Shown: positions 1-8,272 of the stretch, in pieces
Position numbering within the stretch: position 1 is the first letter of the stretch
How the letters are laid out: each line of letters starts with the position of its first letter
DNA from: Halorussus vallis
Lineage (GTDB): Archaea > Halobacteriota > Halobacteria > Halobacteriales > Haladaptataceae
DNA: 64,000 nucleotides
Assembly (NCBI RefSeq): GCF_024138165.1
Contig: NZ_CP100001.1
Span: 434,001 to 498,000, forward strand
Direction of reading: 5' to 3'
Made by a program: the position numbers and the translations under genes
Notes under the pieces: model-generated
The model's database searches: none
What the model was told of the DNA's origin: nothing
What the model saw: the letters and a program-made list of their open reading frames with translations, nothing else

Positions 1-941
1 GACACGTCGGTGGCGCCCAGGTTCTCCTCCAGTTGGTCGACCGTGCGCGCGCCGACGATGGGGATGCACTGGAACTCCCGCTGGTCGGCCAGCCACCGCA
101 GCGACACCTGCGCGGGCGTCGCGCCCTCCTCGTCGGCGACCGCTTCTATCGCCTCCAGCACGTCCCACTGGGAGTCGTCGAACCGCTCTCTCCACTCGTA
201 GAGGTCGCCCCGCGACCCTGCGGGGTTGTCGCCCTCGCGGTCGTACTTCCCGGTGAGGAAGCCGCCTTCGAGCGGCGAGTACGGACAGACCGCGAGGTCC
301 TGGTCGGCGCAGACGTCGAGGTAGTCGGCCACCGGGTCCCGGTACGCGGCGTTGAACCGGGGCTGGGTGACCTCGAAGCGTTCGAGGCCCTCGACGTCGC
401 TGGTCCAGAGCGCCTTGGTCAACTGCCAGGCGGCCATCGAACTCGCGGCGAGGTAGTTGACCTTCCCCTCCCGGACGAGGTCGTTCAGCGTCTTCAGCGT
501 CTCCTCGATGGGCGCCTCCTCGTCCCAACGGTGGATGTAGTAGACGTCGAGGTAGCTCGTGCCGAGTCGTTCCAGGGTGCCCTCTATCTGGGCCCGGATG
601 TGCTTGCGCGAGAGGCCGCGGTCGTTCGGCCCGTCGGCGAAGCCGAAGTACACCTTCGAGGCGAGCACGAAGTCCTCCCGGTCGTGCTGGGAGAGCCAGT
701 CGCCGATCCACTCCTCGGCGGTGCCGTTGGGGTCGCCGTAGACGTTCGCGGTGTCGAGGAAGTTCACGCCGCGGTCCCAGGCGGCGTCGAGCAGGTCGTG
801 AGCGGTGTCGCGGTCGGTTTCGACGGTGCCGTCGGATTCCTTGCCGAAGCGCCACGTGCCGAAACAGATTTCGCTGACCTTCGTGCCGGTCGAACCGAGT
901 CGGACGTACTCCATGCTCGCGGTGTCGCCGTCGTCGCCCAT
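1..941 (-). CDS. Aldo/keto reductase, 3' end cut by window edge
   Basis: The reverse strand reads about 313 residues of an NAD(P)H-dependent aldo/keto reductase of the potassium-channel beta/YajO-like group, which reduces aldehydes or ketones in the cytoplasm. The tetrad region is visible: Asp and Tyr in NFLDTANVYGDP, Lys in VLASKVY, His in DVYYIHRWD. The C-terminal cofactor segment CPYSPLEGGFLTGKY is also present. The frame is open to base 1, so the last residues lie outside the window. ATG at 941 gives an MGDDGDTASMEY start. The internal ATG at 914 (MEYVRLG) matches the usual family start and is equally credible. The physiological substrate cannot be inferred. Confidence 0.9.
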   Translation of the reverse strand, partial: MGDDGDTASMEYVRLGSTGTKVSEICFGTWRFGKESDGTVETDRDTAHDLLDAAWDRGVNFLDTANVYGDPNGTAEEWIGDWLSQHDREDFVLASKVYFGFADGPNDRGLSRKHIRAQIEGTLERLGTSYLDVYYIHRWDEEAPIEETLKTLNDLVREGKVNYLAASSMAAWQLTKALWTSDVEGLERFEVTQPRFNAAYRDPVADYLDVCADQDLAVCPYSPLEGGFLTGKYDREGDNPAGSRGDLYEWRERFDDSQWDVLEAIEAVADEEGATPAQVSLRWLADQREFQCIPIVGARTVDQLEENLGATDV

Positions 942-1077
942 AGTTCTGTGCGTGGCGGAGACTGACGGGGAACGCGGGGTCGAAGACGCAGGACGGAATC
1001 AGCTCCTAGCTCTCCGTTTTCGATAACGTAAACGTAAACGACAGAGAAGGACGCGGTCGGGTGAGACGCGGTCGGCC

Positions 1078-1101
1078 GAGACGCGCCGACCGGCGCGTCT
1101 C
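1078..1101 (-). terminator. GC hairpin 3' of the Tat-exported protein
   Basis: Perfect 10-bp stem (GAGACGCGCC / GGCGCGTCTC) with a GACC loop, 38-61 nt downstream of the stop codon of the gene at 1139-2401. No clear T-tract follows. A role in 3'-end formation or RNA stability is inferred from position only. Confidence 0.4.
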
Positions 1102-1138
1102 GGTCGACTCCGTTGCAGGTTCGCGTTCCGCGCGAGCT

Positions 1139-2401
1139 TCAGCCGTCGTCCGATTCGAAGAGCCACGCCTCCGACTGTGCCATCGCGCCGCGCTCGTCGA
1201 CGGCGCGGGCGACCAGCGGACATCCCAAATTCGGCGCGTAGGTGAGTCGCGCGGTGTCGCTCGACCCGTCGAGTTCCGAAACCTCGATCACCTCGTCGCA
1301 CTGGCCGATCCACCAGACGATGCGGTCGAGGTCGCCGTCGGGATCCTCGGCCCGCGCGACGAACTCGACCGGTTCGGTCGAGTCGCGCGAGCCGGTGACG
1401 GCGTCGCCGGTCGGTTCGACCTTCTCGACCGTCGGCGGTCGGTTCCCGTCCGCGGTCACCCGGACCGTCCACTCGACGGTTCCGATGGGGTCTGCGCCCT
1501 CCTCGTCGGCCCGACCGTCGTCGTACAGCGCGGCCTGGACGCGGTGGGTTCCCGTCGAGTCGAACGTCTGCGTGTGGGTGCGGCGACCGTTCGAACCCAA
1601 CTGCCCGTAGAACGCATCGGGGCCGTAGTCGCGGCTCCCGTCGACGTACCAGACGGCGTCGGGGTAGTCGCCGCGATAGCCGCGGGCGAGCGCCTCGAAC
1701 AGGACCGTCGTGCCGGGCCTCGCGGTGAACTCCCGCTTCGGGCCCACGCGGGCGACTCCTCGCGGCGCGTTGCCCGGGGTCAGTCGGTCGCCGTCGAGGG
1801 AGGCGGTCGCGGGACCGACGAGCGCGAACTCCGTCACGTCGCCGGTGTACTCGAACTCGTCGGCGCCCCGGTCGGGGCCGACGTGACCGGCGGCCCGGTC
1901 GCTCGACACCCGGTCGCCGCCGTCGCGCTGTCGGACCGACCCGGTCACCTCGAACTCATAGGCGGCGAAGCCGCCGCCCTCGCTCTCGATTCGGAGGACG
2001 TTCGTCCCGGAACGCGACGGCACGTCCTCGGCCGTGAGGTCGCTGTCGGGTGCCGGATACAGCGACGGGAGGACCCGGTAGTCGTTCCGCAGCACGCGCG
2101 CGGGGCCTGCGAGCGCGAAACTCGTCAGTTCGCCAGAGTACGAGAAGGCGTCGGCGCCGCGGTCGGGGCCGACGTGGCCGCGCGCCCGGTTGCCCGAAAC
2201 CTCGTCGCCGCTGTCTTTCTGTTGGAGCGACCCGCTGACCGTGAACTCGTAGGCCGCCACCCCGCCGCCCTCGCTCACTATCTCGACGGTGTTCGTGCCT
2301 TGGGCGGTCCCGCCGGCCGCGACCGGACCGCCGGCCAGCGTCGCGGCCCCCGTCGCCGCGAGTCCTCGGAGGAACGTTCGTCGGTCGTTCTCTCTCCCCA
2401 T
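1139..2401 (-). CDS. Tat-exported protein with duplicated beta domain and PKD-like C-terminus
   Basis: 420 residues. The N-terminus has a twin-arginine signal (RRTFLRGLAATG) followed by a hydrophobic stretch, so the folded protein is probably exported by Tat and cleaved or anchored. Two tandem copies of a domain of about 90 residues follow (roughly 36-125 and 126-215). Both contain SEGGG.AAYEF, GHVGPDRGAD and a closing FAL.GPA motif. The last 180 residues look like two Ig/PKD-like modules (VWYVDGS; EDPDGDLDRIVWW). No catalytic residues are recognised. A binding or surface role is likely, with unknown ligand. The gene is monocistronic, with its own TATA element and a 3' hairpin. Confidence 0.8.
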   Translation of the reverse strand: MGRENDRRTFLRGLAATGAATLAGGPVAAGGTAQGTNTVEIVSEGGGVAAYEFTVSGSLQQKDSGDEVSGNRARGHVGPDRGADAFSYSGELTSFALAGPARVLRNDYRVLPSLYPAPDSDLTAEDVPSRSGTNVLRIESEGGGFAAYEFEVTGSVRQRDGGDRVSSDRAAGHVGPDRGADEFEYTGDVTEFALVGPATASLDGDRLTPGNAPRGVARVGPKREFTARPGTTVLFEALARGYRGDYPDAVWYVDGSRDYGPDAFYGQLGSNGRRTHTQTFDSTGTHRVQAALYDDGRADEEGADPIGTVEWTVRVTADGNRPPTVEKVEPTGDAVTGSRDSTEPVEFVARAEDPDGDLDRIVWWIGQCDEVIEVSELDGSSDTARLTYAPNLGCPLVARAVDERGAMAQSEAWLFESDDG

Positions 2402-2411
2402 GCGACGCAGT

Positions 2412-2436
2412 ATTCTAGAATGCCACTAAGGTATAC
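2412..2436 (-). promoter_or_regulatory. Promoter of the Tat-exported protein with a 10-bp palindrome
   Basis: A TATA-like GTATAC at 2431-2436 lies about 30 nt upstream of the ATG at 2401. The palindrome ATTCTAGAAT (2412-2421) sits between it and the start codon, close to the expected transcription start. This is where a repressor site would lie. Confidence 0.4.
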
Positions 2437-2480
2437 TCTGCTTATCGAGGCTAACCGGCGACTACTACCGACTACCGGCC

Positions 2481-2509
2481 GCGGAGTCGGACCGACGGTC
2501 CAACTCCGC
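2481..2509 (-). terminator. Imperfect hairpin 3' of alcohol dehydrogenase
   Basis: GCGGAGT C GGACC pairs with GGTCC A ACTCCGC around a GAC loop (12 pairs, one mismatch), about 85-112 nt past the stop of the dehydrogenase gene. It may mark the transcript end. The evidence is structural only. Confidence 0.3.
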
Positions 2510-2592
2510 GACCCGCTCTACTCCGAGACGGCGCAGTCGCGGTCGGGTCGCATTCACAGTCGCGGTCCCGGTAGCGGCCGGCGTGCCGGGCC

Positions 2593-3702
2593 TCAGAACT
2601 CGGTGACGACCTCGACCCCGACCGTGCCGTAGTCGTCCATCGCGGCGAGGCGGTCGGGCACGTCGGCGAGCGCGACCTCCCGGGTCACCAGGTCGGCGGG
2701 CGAGACGGTGCCGCGCTCGACCATCCGGAGGAGTTCGTCGTAGCGGGTCGGCGGCATCCCGCGCGAGCCGTGGAAGGTGATCTCCCAGCGGGTCATCGCG
2801 TCGGTCGGGAGCGACACCTCCCCGCGCTCCTCGTCGGTCGTCAGGCCCAACTGGACGTGCTGGCCCCGCGGTCGGAGGCAGTCGACGGAGTTGCGGCACG
2901 TCTCGGCCGTCCCGAGCGCGTCGACGGAGACGTGCGCGCCGCCCGAGTCGGTCGACGGCGCTCGGCTTCCGCTCCGGGCGCCCTCGCCGTCGGTTCCGGT
3001 CAGCAGGCGAATCGCGTCGGGGACGCCGCCGGGTTCGGCGGCGTTGACCGTCTCGTCGGCGCCGAGTTCGCGGGCTTTCGCCAGTTTCTCCTCGGTGATG
3101 TCGACCGCGACGACGTTCGCGCCGAGCGCGTCGGCGATATGTACCGCGGACAGGCCGACCCCGCCGCAGCCGTGGACCGCCACCCAGTCGCCGGAGGTGA
3201 GGTCGGCGCGGTGGGCCAGCGCGTGGTAGGCCGTCGAGAACCGACAGCCCAGCGCGGCCATCTCGGTCGCCGAGACGCCCCGGGGGAGCGCGACCGCGTT
3301 GTAGTCGGCGTAGGGGATGTGGACGCGCTCGGCGAACGCGCCGGGGGCGTCGGCCTCGAAGCCGAGCGCGATGCCGTCCGTACAGACGTTGCCGTGGCCG
3401 TTCCGGCAGTACTCGCAGTCGCCGCGCCCGAGGTTGAACGGGACCGCGACCCGGTCGCCCTCGCGGAACCGGTCGACGGCCGACCCGACCGCGACAACTC
3501 GGCCGGCGGGTTCGTGGCCGAGAATCTGGCCCGCGGGCACCTGGTCGTCGGCCCACTCGCCGTGGCCCTTCCAGGCGTGCCAGTCGGACCGGCAGACGCC
3601 GCAGGCTTCGGTTTCGATCACGACGCCATGGTCAGCGAGGTCGGGTTCGGGGACGTCCTCGACTGCGAGGTCGCCGTAGTCGCGCAGCACTGCCGCTTTC
3701 AT
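2593..3702 (-). CDS. Zinc-dependent alcohol dehydrogenase (MDR family)
   Basis: 369 residues, a medium-chain dehydrogenase that oxidises alcohols or reduces aldehydes with NAD(P). Catalytic zinc ligands are Cys37 (CGVCRSD), His63 (GHEPAG) and the Cys of LGCRFST. The Rossmann motif is GCGGVGLSA. The structural-zinc loop has only three of four cysteines: Cys96, Cys99 and Cys107 are spaced normally, but position 93, where the first should be, is Arg. A low-complexity insert (DGEGARSGSRAPSTDSGG, about residues 240-258) interrupts the nucleotide-binding domain, and its DNA forms a hairpin (2957-2982). The ATG at 3702 gives a canonical MKAAVLRDYG start. Substrate unknown. Confidence 0.9.
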   Translation of the reverse strand: MKAAVLRDYGDLAVEDVPEPDLADHGVVIETEACGVCRSDWHAWKGHGEWADDQVPAGQILGHEPAGRVVAVGSAVDRFREGDRVAVPFNLGRGDCEYCRNGHGNVCTDGIALGFEADAPGAFAERVHIPYADYNAVALPRGVSATEMAALGCRFSTAYHALAHRADLTSGDWVAVHGCGGVGLSAVHIADALGANVVAVDITEEKLAKARELGADETVNAAEPGGVPDAIRLLTGTDGEGARSGSRAPSTDSGGAHVSVDALGTAETCRNSVDCLRPRGQHVQLGLTTDEERGEVSLPTDAMTRWEITFHGSRGMPPTRYDELLRMVERGTVSPADLVTREVALADVPDRLAAMDDYGTVGVEVVTEF

Positions 3703-3837
3703 GTTCGGTAGTTCGCGGTGAGACGCTTAAATCGCCGCGTCGGGGCAAACGTCTCGTGCGAGTATCCGCCTTCGAGTCTTTCGGGGTGCCGGACCGTCCG
3801 GGGGTTTCGAGGGAGAACCGCCGCCACGGCGCGTGCT

Positions 3838-3866
3838 GGCGCGGTCCCGCGGTTTGGGACCGCGCC
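3838..3866. repeat. 11-bp perfect inverted repeat
   Basis: GGCGCGGTCCC (3838-3848) pairs with GGGACCGCGCC (3856-3866) across a 7-nt loop. It shares the word GGCGCGGTC with the longer palindromes at 17173 and 20436. It lies upstream of both flanking genes, so it is not a terminator of either. Confidence 0.6.
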
Positions 3867-3967
3867 TTCGTCGCGCGAGGGATGAGTGAGTGAGCGGAGC
3901 GAACGAGCGAATCGGTTGGGGAGGAATGTGGTTTGCGGTGGCGGTTGCTGTGCGGTACTCATTTGTC

Positions 3968-4024
3968 GAGTGTAAGTAGCGGTCGCTGGTGCGTTATGGA
4001 GTGCAAGTAGCGGTCGCTGGTGCG
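3968..4024. repeat. 26-bp direct repeat, two copies, 31-bp period
   Basis: Copies at 3968-3993 and 3999-4024 differ at one base (GAGTGTAAG versus GAGTGCAAG) and share TAGCGGTCGCTGGTGCG-type sequence. A 31-bp period is close to three helical turns, which would suit two protein sites on one face of the DNA. No function is known. Confidence 0.65.
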
Positions 4025-4325
4025 GTTGCTGTAGTTGTGGCTGTCGCGGTTTCGAAGGCGGTTGCAGAAGCGATTACGGCCACAGAGTACACGAATTCGA
4101 CGACGTGCACCGGGTCGCGTAGATTGCTTTCGTGCTCCTGTTGGCCTTCCTCGCGGTCTTCCGGGCGTCGGTGATCTCGTCGGTGTTCTCATACGCGAGC
4201 GTCGACACCGTCACCGTCTCGCGTCACGCATTAGCTCCTGGCCGGACCCGGTACGACTCTCGCCTTAGTTACACGTCCATTCGAACACCGATCGAACGGA
4301 CCATCCCCTTTCCGTCTTCGAATAT

Positions 4326-4356
4326 CACCGGTAATAATCACCGGTGGATTTATAGA
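4326..4356 (+). promoter_or_regulatory. Promoter of the NCS2 permease with a direct-repeat operator
   Basis: TATA box TTTATA at 4349-4354 places transcription start near 4377. CACCGGT occurs at 4326-4332 and again at 4339-4345 (13-bp spacing), the second overlapping the BRE position. A regulator bound there would compete with TFB. The untranslated leader to the ATG at 4452 would be about 75 nt. Confidence 0.5.
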
Positions 4357-4451
4357 TGCTGTTTGTCGACTGGTAGGTGAGACGTCATGAGAAATATTAC
4401 CATAGAACGGGCGGCACGCATCGTGAGCACGGCGGCGACGGGTGGCCGACC

Positions 4452-6065
4452 ATGACGGCCGGCGACGACCCCGTCGAGGGCGACATCGCACCGGAGGGGC
4501 CGACGCTCGACCCCGACTCCGAGCAGTCGGACTTCGTCGAGTACGGCATCGACGACAAGCCACCGCTCGGCGAGTCCGTTCTGCTGGGGTTCCAGCACTA
4601 CCTGACGATGATTGGCGCGACGGTCGCCATCCCGCTCGCGCTCGCGGGCGCACTCGGGATGTTCGAGGCCGCGCCCGGCCAGGTCGGACGGCTCATCGGG
4701 ACGTTCTTCGTCGTCTCGGGTATCGCAACACTCGCTCAGACGACCATCGGGAACCGCTACCCCATCGTGCAGGGTGGCACCTTCTCGATGCTCGCGCCCG
4801 CGCTCGCCATCATCGGCGTGCTCTCGACGCAGGGCGTCGGCTGGCAGGGGATGTTACAACACCTGATGGGCGCGGTCATCGTGGCCGGCCTCGTCGAGGT
4901 GCTCATCGGCTACTTCGGCGTGATGGGTGCGTTGAAGCGGTACATGAGCCCCATCGTCATCGCGCCGACCATCGCACTCATCGGCCTGGCGCTGTTCAGC
5001 GCGCCCCAGATTACGGACCCGAACCTCTCGGCTCCGGGGACCGGCCAGAACTGGTGGCTGGTCGGGCTGACGCTCGTGCTCATCGTCGCCTTCTCGCAGT
5101 ATCTCGACACCTACAACCGCGCCTTCCGGCTGTTCCCGGTACTACTCGGCATCAGCACCGCGTGGATTATCGCGGCCGTCCTGTCGGTCGCCGGCGTGTA
5201 CGCCTCGGGGTCGGTCAGCTACGTCGACCTCTCGTCGGTCGCCAGCGCGTCGCTCATTCAGCCCATCTACCCCTTCCAGTGGGGGATGCCCGACTTCCGG
5301 CTCTCGTTCATCATCGGGATGGTCGCCGGGATGCTAGCGTCGGCAATCGAGAGCTTCGGCGACTACCACTCGGTCGCGCGGATGGCCGGGCGGGGCGCGC
5401 CGAGCAAGAAGCGCATCGACCACGGCATCGGTATGGAGGGCCTCGGAAACGCCTTCGCCGGTATCATGGGCACAGGTAACGGCTCGACATCCTACACCGA
5501 GAACGTCGGCGCCATCGGCATCACCGGCGTCGCCAGCCGTCACGTCGTCCAGATCGGCGCCGTCGTGATGGTCGTCGCGGGGTACGTCGGCTACGTCGGC
5601 CAACTGTTCGCGACCATCCCCGAACCCATCGTCGGCGGACTCTACCTCGCGATGTTCGGCCAGATCGTCGCAGTGGGCCTCTCGCAACTGCAGTTCGTGG
5701 ACCTCGACAGCAACCGGAACGTGTTCATCGTGGGCTTCGCACTGTTCGCCGGCCTCGCCATCCCCGGCTACATGGGCGCGGTCGGCGGCGCCGACGCGTT
5801 CCAGCAGGGGATGAGCAACGTCGCCGTCCTCGGGCCGATCCTCGGCTCCGAACTCGTCTCGACGACGCTGTTCGTCATCGGCGGAACCGGGATGGCGGTC
5901 GGCGGCATCGTCGCGTTCTTCCTCGACAACACCATCGACGGGACCCGCGAGGAGCGCGGTCTCGTCGCCATGAAGGAGATGTCCGAGGACGACAGCGACT
6001 TCCAGTCGTTCTGGGACCGCTTCGGCGGGTCCGAACCGGAAGAACCCGCGCCGCGGGCCGACTGA
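4452..6065 (+). CDS. NCS2-family nucleobase (uracil/xanthine) permease
   Basis: 537 residues from the ATG at 4452, with about 12-14 membrane segments. This is a nucleobase:cation symporter-2 of the UraA/PbuX family, importing uracil, xanthine or a related base. Supporting sequence includes the amphipathic entry GFQHYLTMIGATVAIP, the TM1/TM3 region VQGGTFSML and the substrate-helix motifs AIESFGDYHS and GTGNGSTSYTENVG, typical of the family. An in-frame GTG at 4377 would add 25 residues, but those codons (AGA, AAA, TAT, CAT) and their His/Tyr/Arg content do not match the acidic N-terminus, so 4452 is preferred. It stands alone with its own promoter. Confidence 0.93.
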   Translation: MTAGDDPVEGDIAPEGPTLDPDSEQSDFVEYGIDDKPPLGESVLLGFQHYLTMIGATVAIPLALAGALGMFEAAPGQVGRLIGTFFVVSGIATLAQTTIGNRYPIVQGGTFSMLAPALAIIGVLSTQGVGWQGMLQHLMGAVIVAGLVEVLIGYFGVMGALKRYMSPIVIAPTIALIGLALFSAPQITDPNLSAPGTGQNWWLVGLTLVLIVAFSQYLDTYNRAFRLFPVLLGISTAWIIAAVLSVAGVYASGSVSYVDLSSVASASLIQPIYPFQWGMPDFRLSFIIGMVAGMLASAIESFGDYHSVARMAGRGAPSKKRIDHGIGMEGLGNAFAGIMGTGNGSTSYTENVGAIGITGVASRHVVQIGAVVMVVAGYVGYVGQLFATIPEPIVGGLYLAMFGQIVAVGLSQLQFVDLDSNRNVFIVGFALFAGLAIPGYMGAVGGADAFQQGMSNVAVLGPILGSELVSTTLFVIGGTGMAVGGIVAFFLDNTIDGTREERGLVAMKEMSEDDSDFQSFWDRFGGSEPEEPAPRAD

Positions 6066-6123
6066 GCGGCGCGCTCGGGCGCTTCGCGCGTTCGACCGGC
6101 CGCTCGTTTCACAACGACCGCCC

Positions 6124-6130
6124 TTTTATA
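6124..6130 (+). promoter_or_regulatory. TATA box for the 149-residue membrane protein
   Basis: TTTTATA lies about 25-28 nt before the ATG at 6155, the spacing of a leaderless haloarchaeal transcript. This decides for 6155 over the in-frame GTG at 6149. Confidence 0.55.
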
Positions 6131-6154
6131 CGGTGGCCTCCCAACGCTGTGACG

Positions 6155-6604
6155 ATGACAGACGTGGCCGACGCGCTGGACGGCGACGAACGAATCCGGG
6201 AGCGACTGGCGCTCCGAACCGGCGGGACGGTCGCGCTGACCGACGACCGCGTGCTCGTGGACGCCGAGGGGTCCGTCACCGCGGTGGCGCTGGACGACGT
6301 GGCGGAGGTCACGGTCGAGGACCTCGACTGGTTCCTCGCCGTGCTGAGCGCACTGCTCGTGGGTTACGGCCTCTACTCGATTCCGCGGAGCGTCCCGCTC
6401 GGCGTCGCGTTCGCGGCGTTCGGCACCGCGAGCCTCTACTGGACCTACCGCAAGCGCGGGAAGGTCCGCATCAAGGTGGCCGGACGCGCAAAGCCGCTGT
6501 CGGTGTTCCCGGCCGACACCGAGGGCTTCTCGGCGGCGTTCGAGTCGGCGCTGGCCGCCGACCGGTCGGCGGCCAGCACCGACGGCCGGGAGACCGAGGC
6601 GTAG
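6155..6604 (+). CDS. Small membrane protein with PH-like N-terminus, function unknown
   Basis: 149 residues. Residues 15-55 form an alternating beta pattern (TGGTVALTDDRVLVDAEG, VTAVALDDVAEVTVE) like bacterial PH-type domains. Two membrane segments follow (about 58-77 and 80-95), then a basic TYRKRGKVRIK strand and an acidic tail. The order of beta domain plus two TMs resembles YdbS/YdbT-like proteins, but no family was confirmed. It is probably a haloarchaeal conserved protein, transcribed alone as a leaderless message. Confidence 0.75.
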   Translation: MTDVADALDGDERIRERLALRTGGTVALTDDRVLVDAEGSVTAVALDDVAEVTVEDLDWFLAVLSALLVGYGLYSIPRSVPLGVAFAAFGTASLYWTYRKRGKVRIKVAGRAKPLSVFPADTEGFSAAFESALAADRSAASTDGRETEA

Positions 6605-6826
6605 ACGGCCGAGAGTACGAGGCGTGGGCGGCCACGAGAACGAGACGTGGACGGTCGGCGGGTTCCGCCGCGGCGTCGCCCGCGTCTCGCCGCTCTGCTT
6701 TCACCAACCGCCGCCTCTCCGCTCTCGCCGACAGCCCAACCGCCGCCCGCTAACCTCGTCCGTTCAGTTCGCCAACCGATTCACAAAATATTTCTCGGTC
6801 GGACTCGCAGTGGCGCGTGACACCCC

Positions 6827-8146
6827 GTGCCCTCCAGACTCCCCCGCAGACGGTTCCTCGGCGGCTTCGCCGGCGTCGGCGCCGCGAGTTACTCCGGCTA
6901 CCGGTTCCTCCCCGCGACGGCCCTGCCGGACTCGGTTCTCGGCGTCCGTATCGAACGAATCGACGTCCCGGCGGTCGACACCTCGCTGGCGGTCGCGCCC
7001 GACGCGCTCGCGTCGGCGCGCGACCACCTCCGCGACGTCGTCGACCGCGCGGAGTCGGCGTGGGCGAACGTCGACGACTCGGACGTCTCCGGCGAAACCG
7101 AGGAGTTCGACCGCTCGCTCGAGAGCACCCTCGACGGCGCCAGGAAGAAGCTCTCGGCGACGAAGGACGCCGAACCGACCACGGAGGCGCTGAAGGAAGT
7201 CCGGTACGGCGTCAACCGTGGGACGTGGTCGCTCGCCGCCGCGAAGGCCATCTCGGAGGACTACGAGGCCGACGCCCTCCGCGAGCGGTCGGAGGCGCTC
7301 TTCCGCGACGCGAACGACTTCGTCGACGCCACGTCCTACGACGTCGCCGACCCGCGCCGAGGTCTGGCGTACCTCTACCGGACCGAGCGGGCGGTCCACT
7401 TCGCCCGGATGAGCGCCCACGGCGGCACCTACTTCTCGGGCGAGTCGGTCGGCGAGTCCGAGTACGACCACCGCGAGGCCGTCGAAGCTATCCGCGGCGC
7501 GATAGAGGGCCGACGCTGGCTCGGCGACGCGAGGGCCGTCTACGACGCCCACCGGTCGAACCTCGCCGACGCGGAGAACACGACCGACCTCCGAGCGCAC
7601 CTCGACCGGACGTGGCGGGACTTCGCCGAGCGCATCGACGGCCTGCTCCCCGACCGAGAGACGGTCGTCGAACGGTACCTCACCGACGGCGAGGGGGCGC
7701 GCGACAGGGCGGCGAACGAACTGTTCAACAACGGCTACTCCGGGGCCGACGACGCCTCCCCGCCGACCCGAACCCTCCGCAGGGGCCTGCTCGCGCTCGC
7801 GGCGGTCGAACACGCCAAAGCCCTCCAGCACGCCCGCGGGTTCCGGTCGGCGATGGACGCGCTCTACCGGGCTTTCTCGGACAATTCGGTGAATCTAGCG
7901 CGCGCGGAGCGGACCAAGCGAACCGCGGTGAGGCGACTGCGGACCCGCCTCGACGGGTCGAACGACCCCCTCACCCGGGAACTGCTGGCCCGACCCCGCG
8001 AGGAGATAGTCATCGGCGACTGGCCGCTCGGGCTCTCGCCGACGTTCGACTCGGAGTACCCCGCCGCGGAGGCCTACGCGATGTACCTCCTCGCGTCGGA
8101 GAACGTCCGCCACACCGCCGACGTTCGGCGGCTACTGCTCCCCTGA
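6827..8146 (+). CDS. Tat-signal helical protein, function unknown
   Basis: 439 residues from GTG at 6827. The N-terminus carries a twin-arginine motif (RRRFLGGFAGVGAASY), so it is probably exported. The rest is almost entirely predicted helix, rich in Ala, Arg, Asp and Glu, with repeated ERA/DRA-type heptads, suggesting a helical-bundle extracytoplasmic protein. No catalytic motif is seen. An AAAATATTT element at about 6785-6793 would start transcription a dozen bases before the GTG. No neighbour suggests a role. Confidence 0.75.
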   Translation: MPSRLPRRRFLGGFAGVGAASYSGYRFLPATALPDSVLGVRIERIDVPAVDTSLAVAPDALASARDHLRDVVDRAESAWANVDDSDVSGETEEFDRSLESTLDGARKKLSATKDAEPTTEALKEVRYGVNRGTWSLAAAKAISEDYEADALRERSEALFRDANDFVDATSYDVADPRRGLAYLYRTERAVHFARMSAHGGTYFSGESVGESEYDHREAVEAIRGAIEGRRWLGDARAVYDAHRSNLADAENTTDLRAHLDRTWRDFAERIDGLLPDRETVVERYLTDGEGARDRAANELFNNGYSGADDASPPTRTLRRGLLALAAVEHAKALQHARGFRSAMDALYRAFSDNSVNLARAERTKRTAVRRLRTRLDGSNDPLTRELLARPREEIVIGDWPLGLSPTFDSEYPAAEAYAMYLLASENVRHTADVRRLLLP

Positions 8147-8272
8147 CGGCCGGGCGGCGCGTCCGTTGACTGCGGGCAGAACCGGCGGTACGAACCGCCG
8201 TCTCCGCGCCTACTTTCACTTTCACTCTCCAGTATACGCCCCCTTATCTCCTCGCACCTCCAAGGACGGTCG

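Larger units (their letters stand above)
3703..4451. other. Long intergenic region without a convincing gene
   Basis: About 750 bases between the divergent dehydrogenase and permease genes. The short open frames on both strands have Arg/Ser-rich or otherwise atypical composition and no family resemblance. The region holds a strong hairpin (3838-3866), an iterated GAGTGAGCG-like stretch (3882-3916), a near-perfect 26-bp direct repeat (3968-4024) and the permease promoter (4326-4356). Bases 3960-4400 are clearly more AT-rich than the flanking genes. An unannotated small RNA is possible but nothing proves it. Confidence 0.5.

Noticed and set aside
33-965. 310-residue rightward frame opposite the aldo/keto reductase
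   Set aside because: Mirror frame of a clear gene; Val/Arg/Gly-rich, with no motif.
2465-3556. 363-residue leftward frame overlapping the dehydrogenase
   Set aside because: Arg-rich shadow in another frame of the same strand; the dehydrogenase frame carries all the motifs.
3699-3962. 87-residue leftward frame
   Set aside because: Arg/Pro/Thr-rich, no family pattern, covers a hairpin and the promoter side of the dehydrogenase gene; looks non-coding.
4132-4380. 82-residue rightward frame with a hydrophobic start
   Set aside because: The first 25 residues look membrane-like, but the rest has mixed composition and runs through the permease TATA box and operator repeats.
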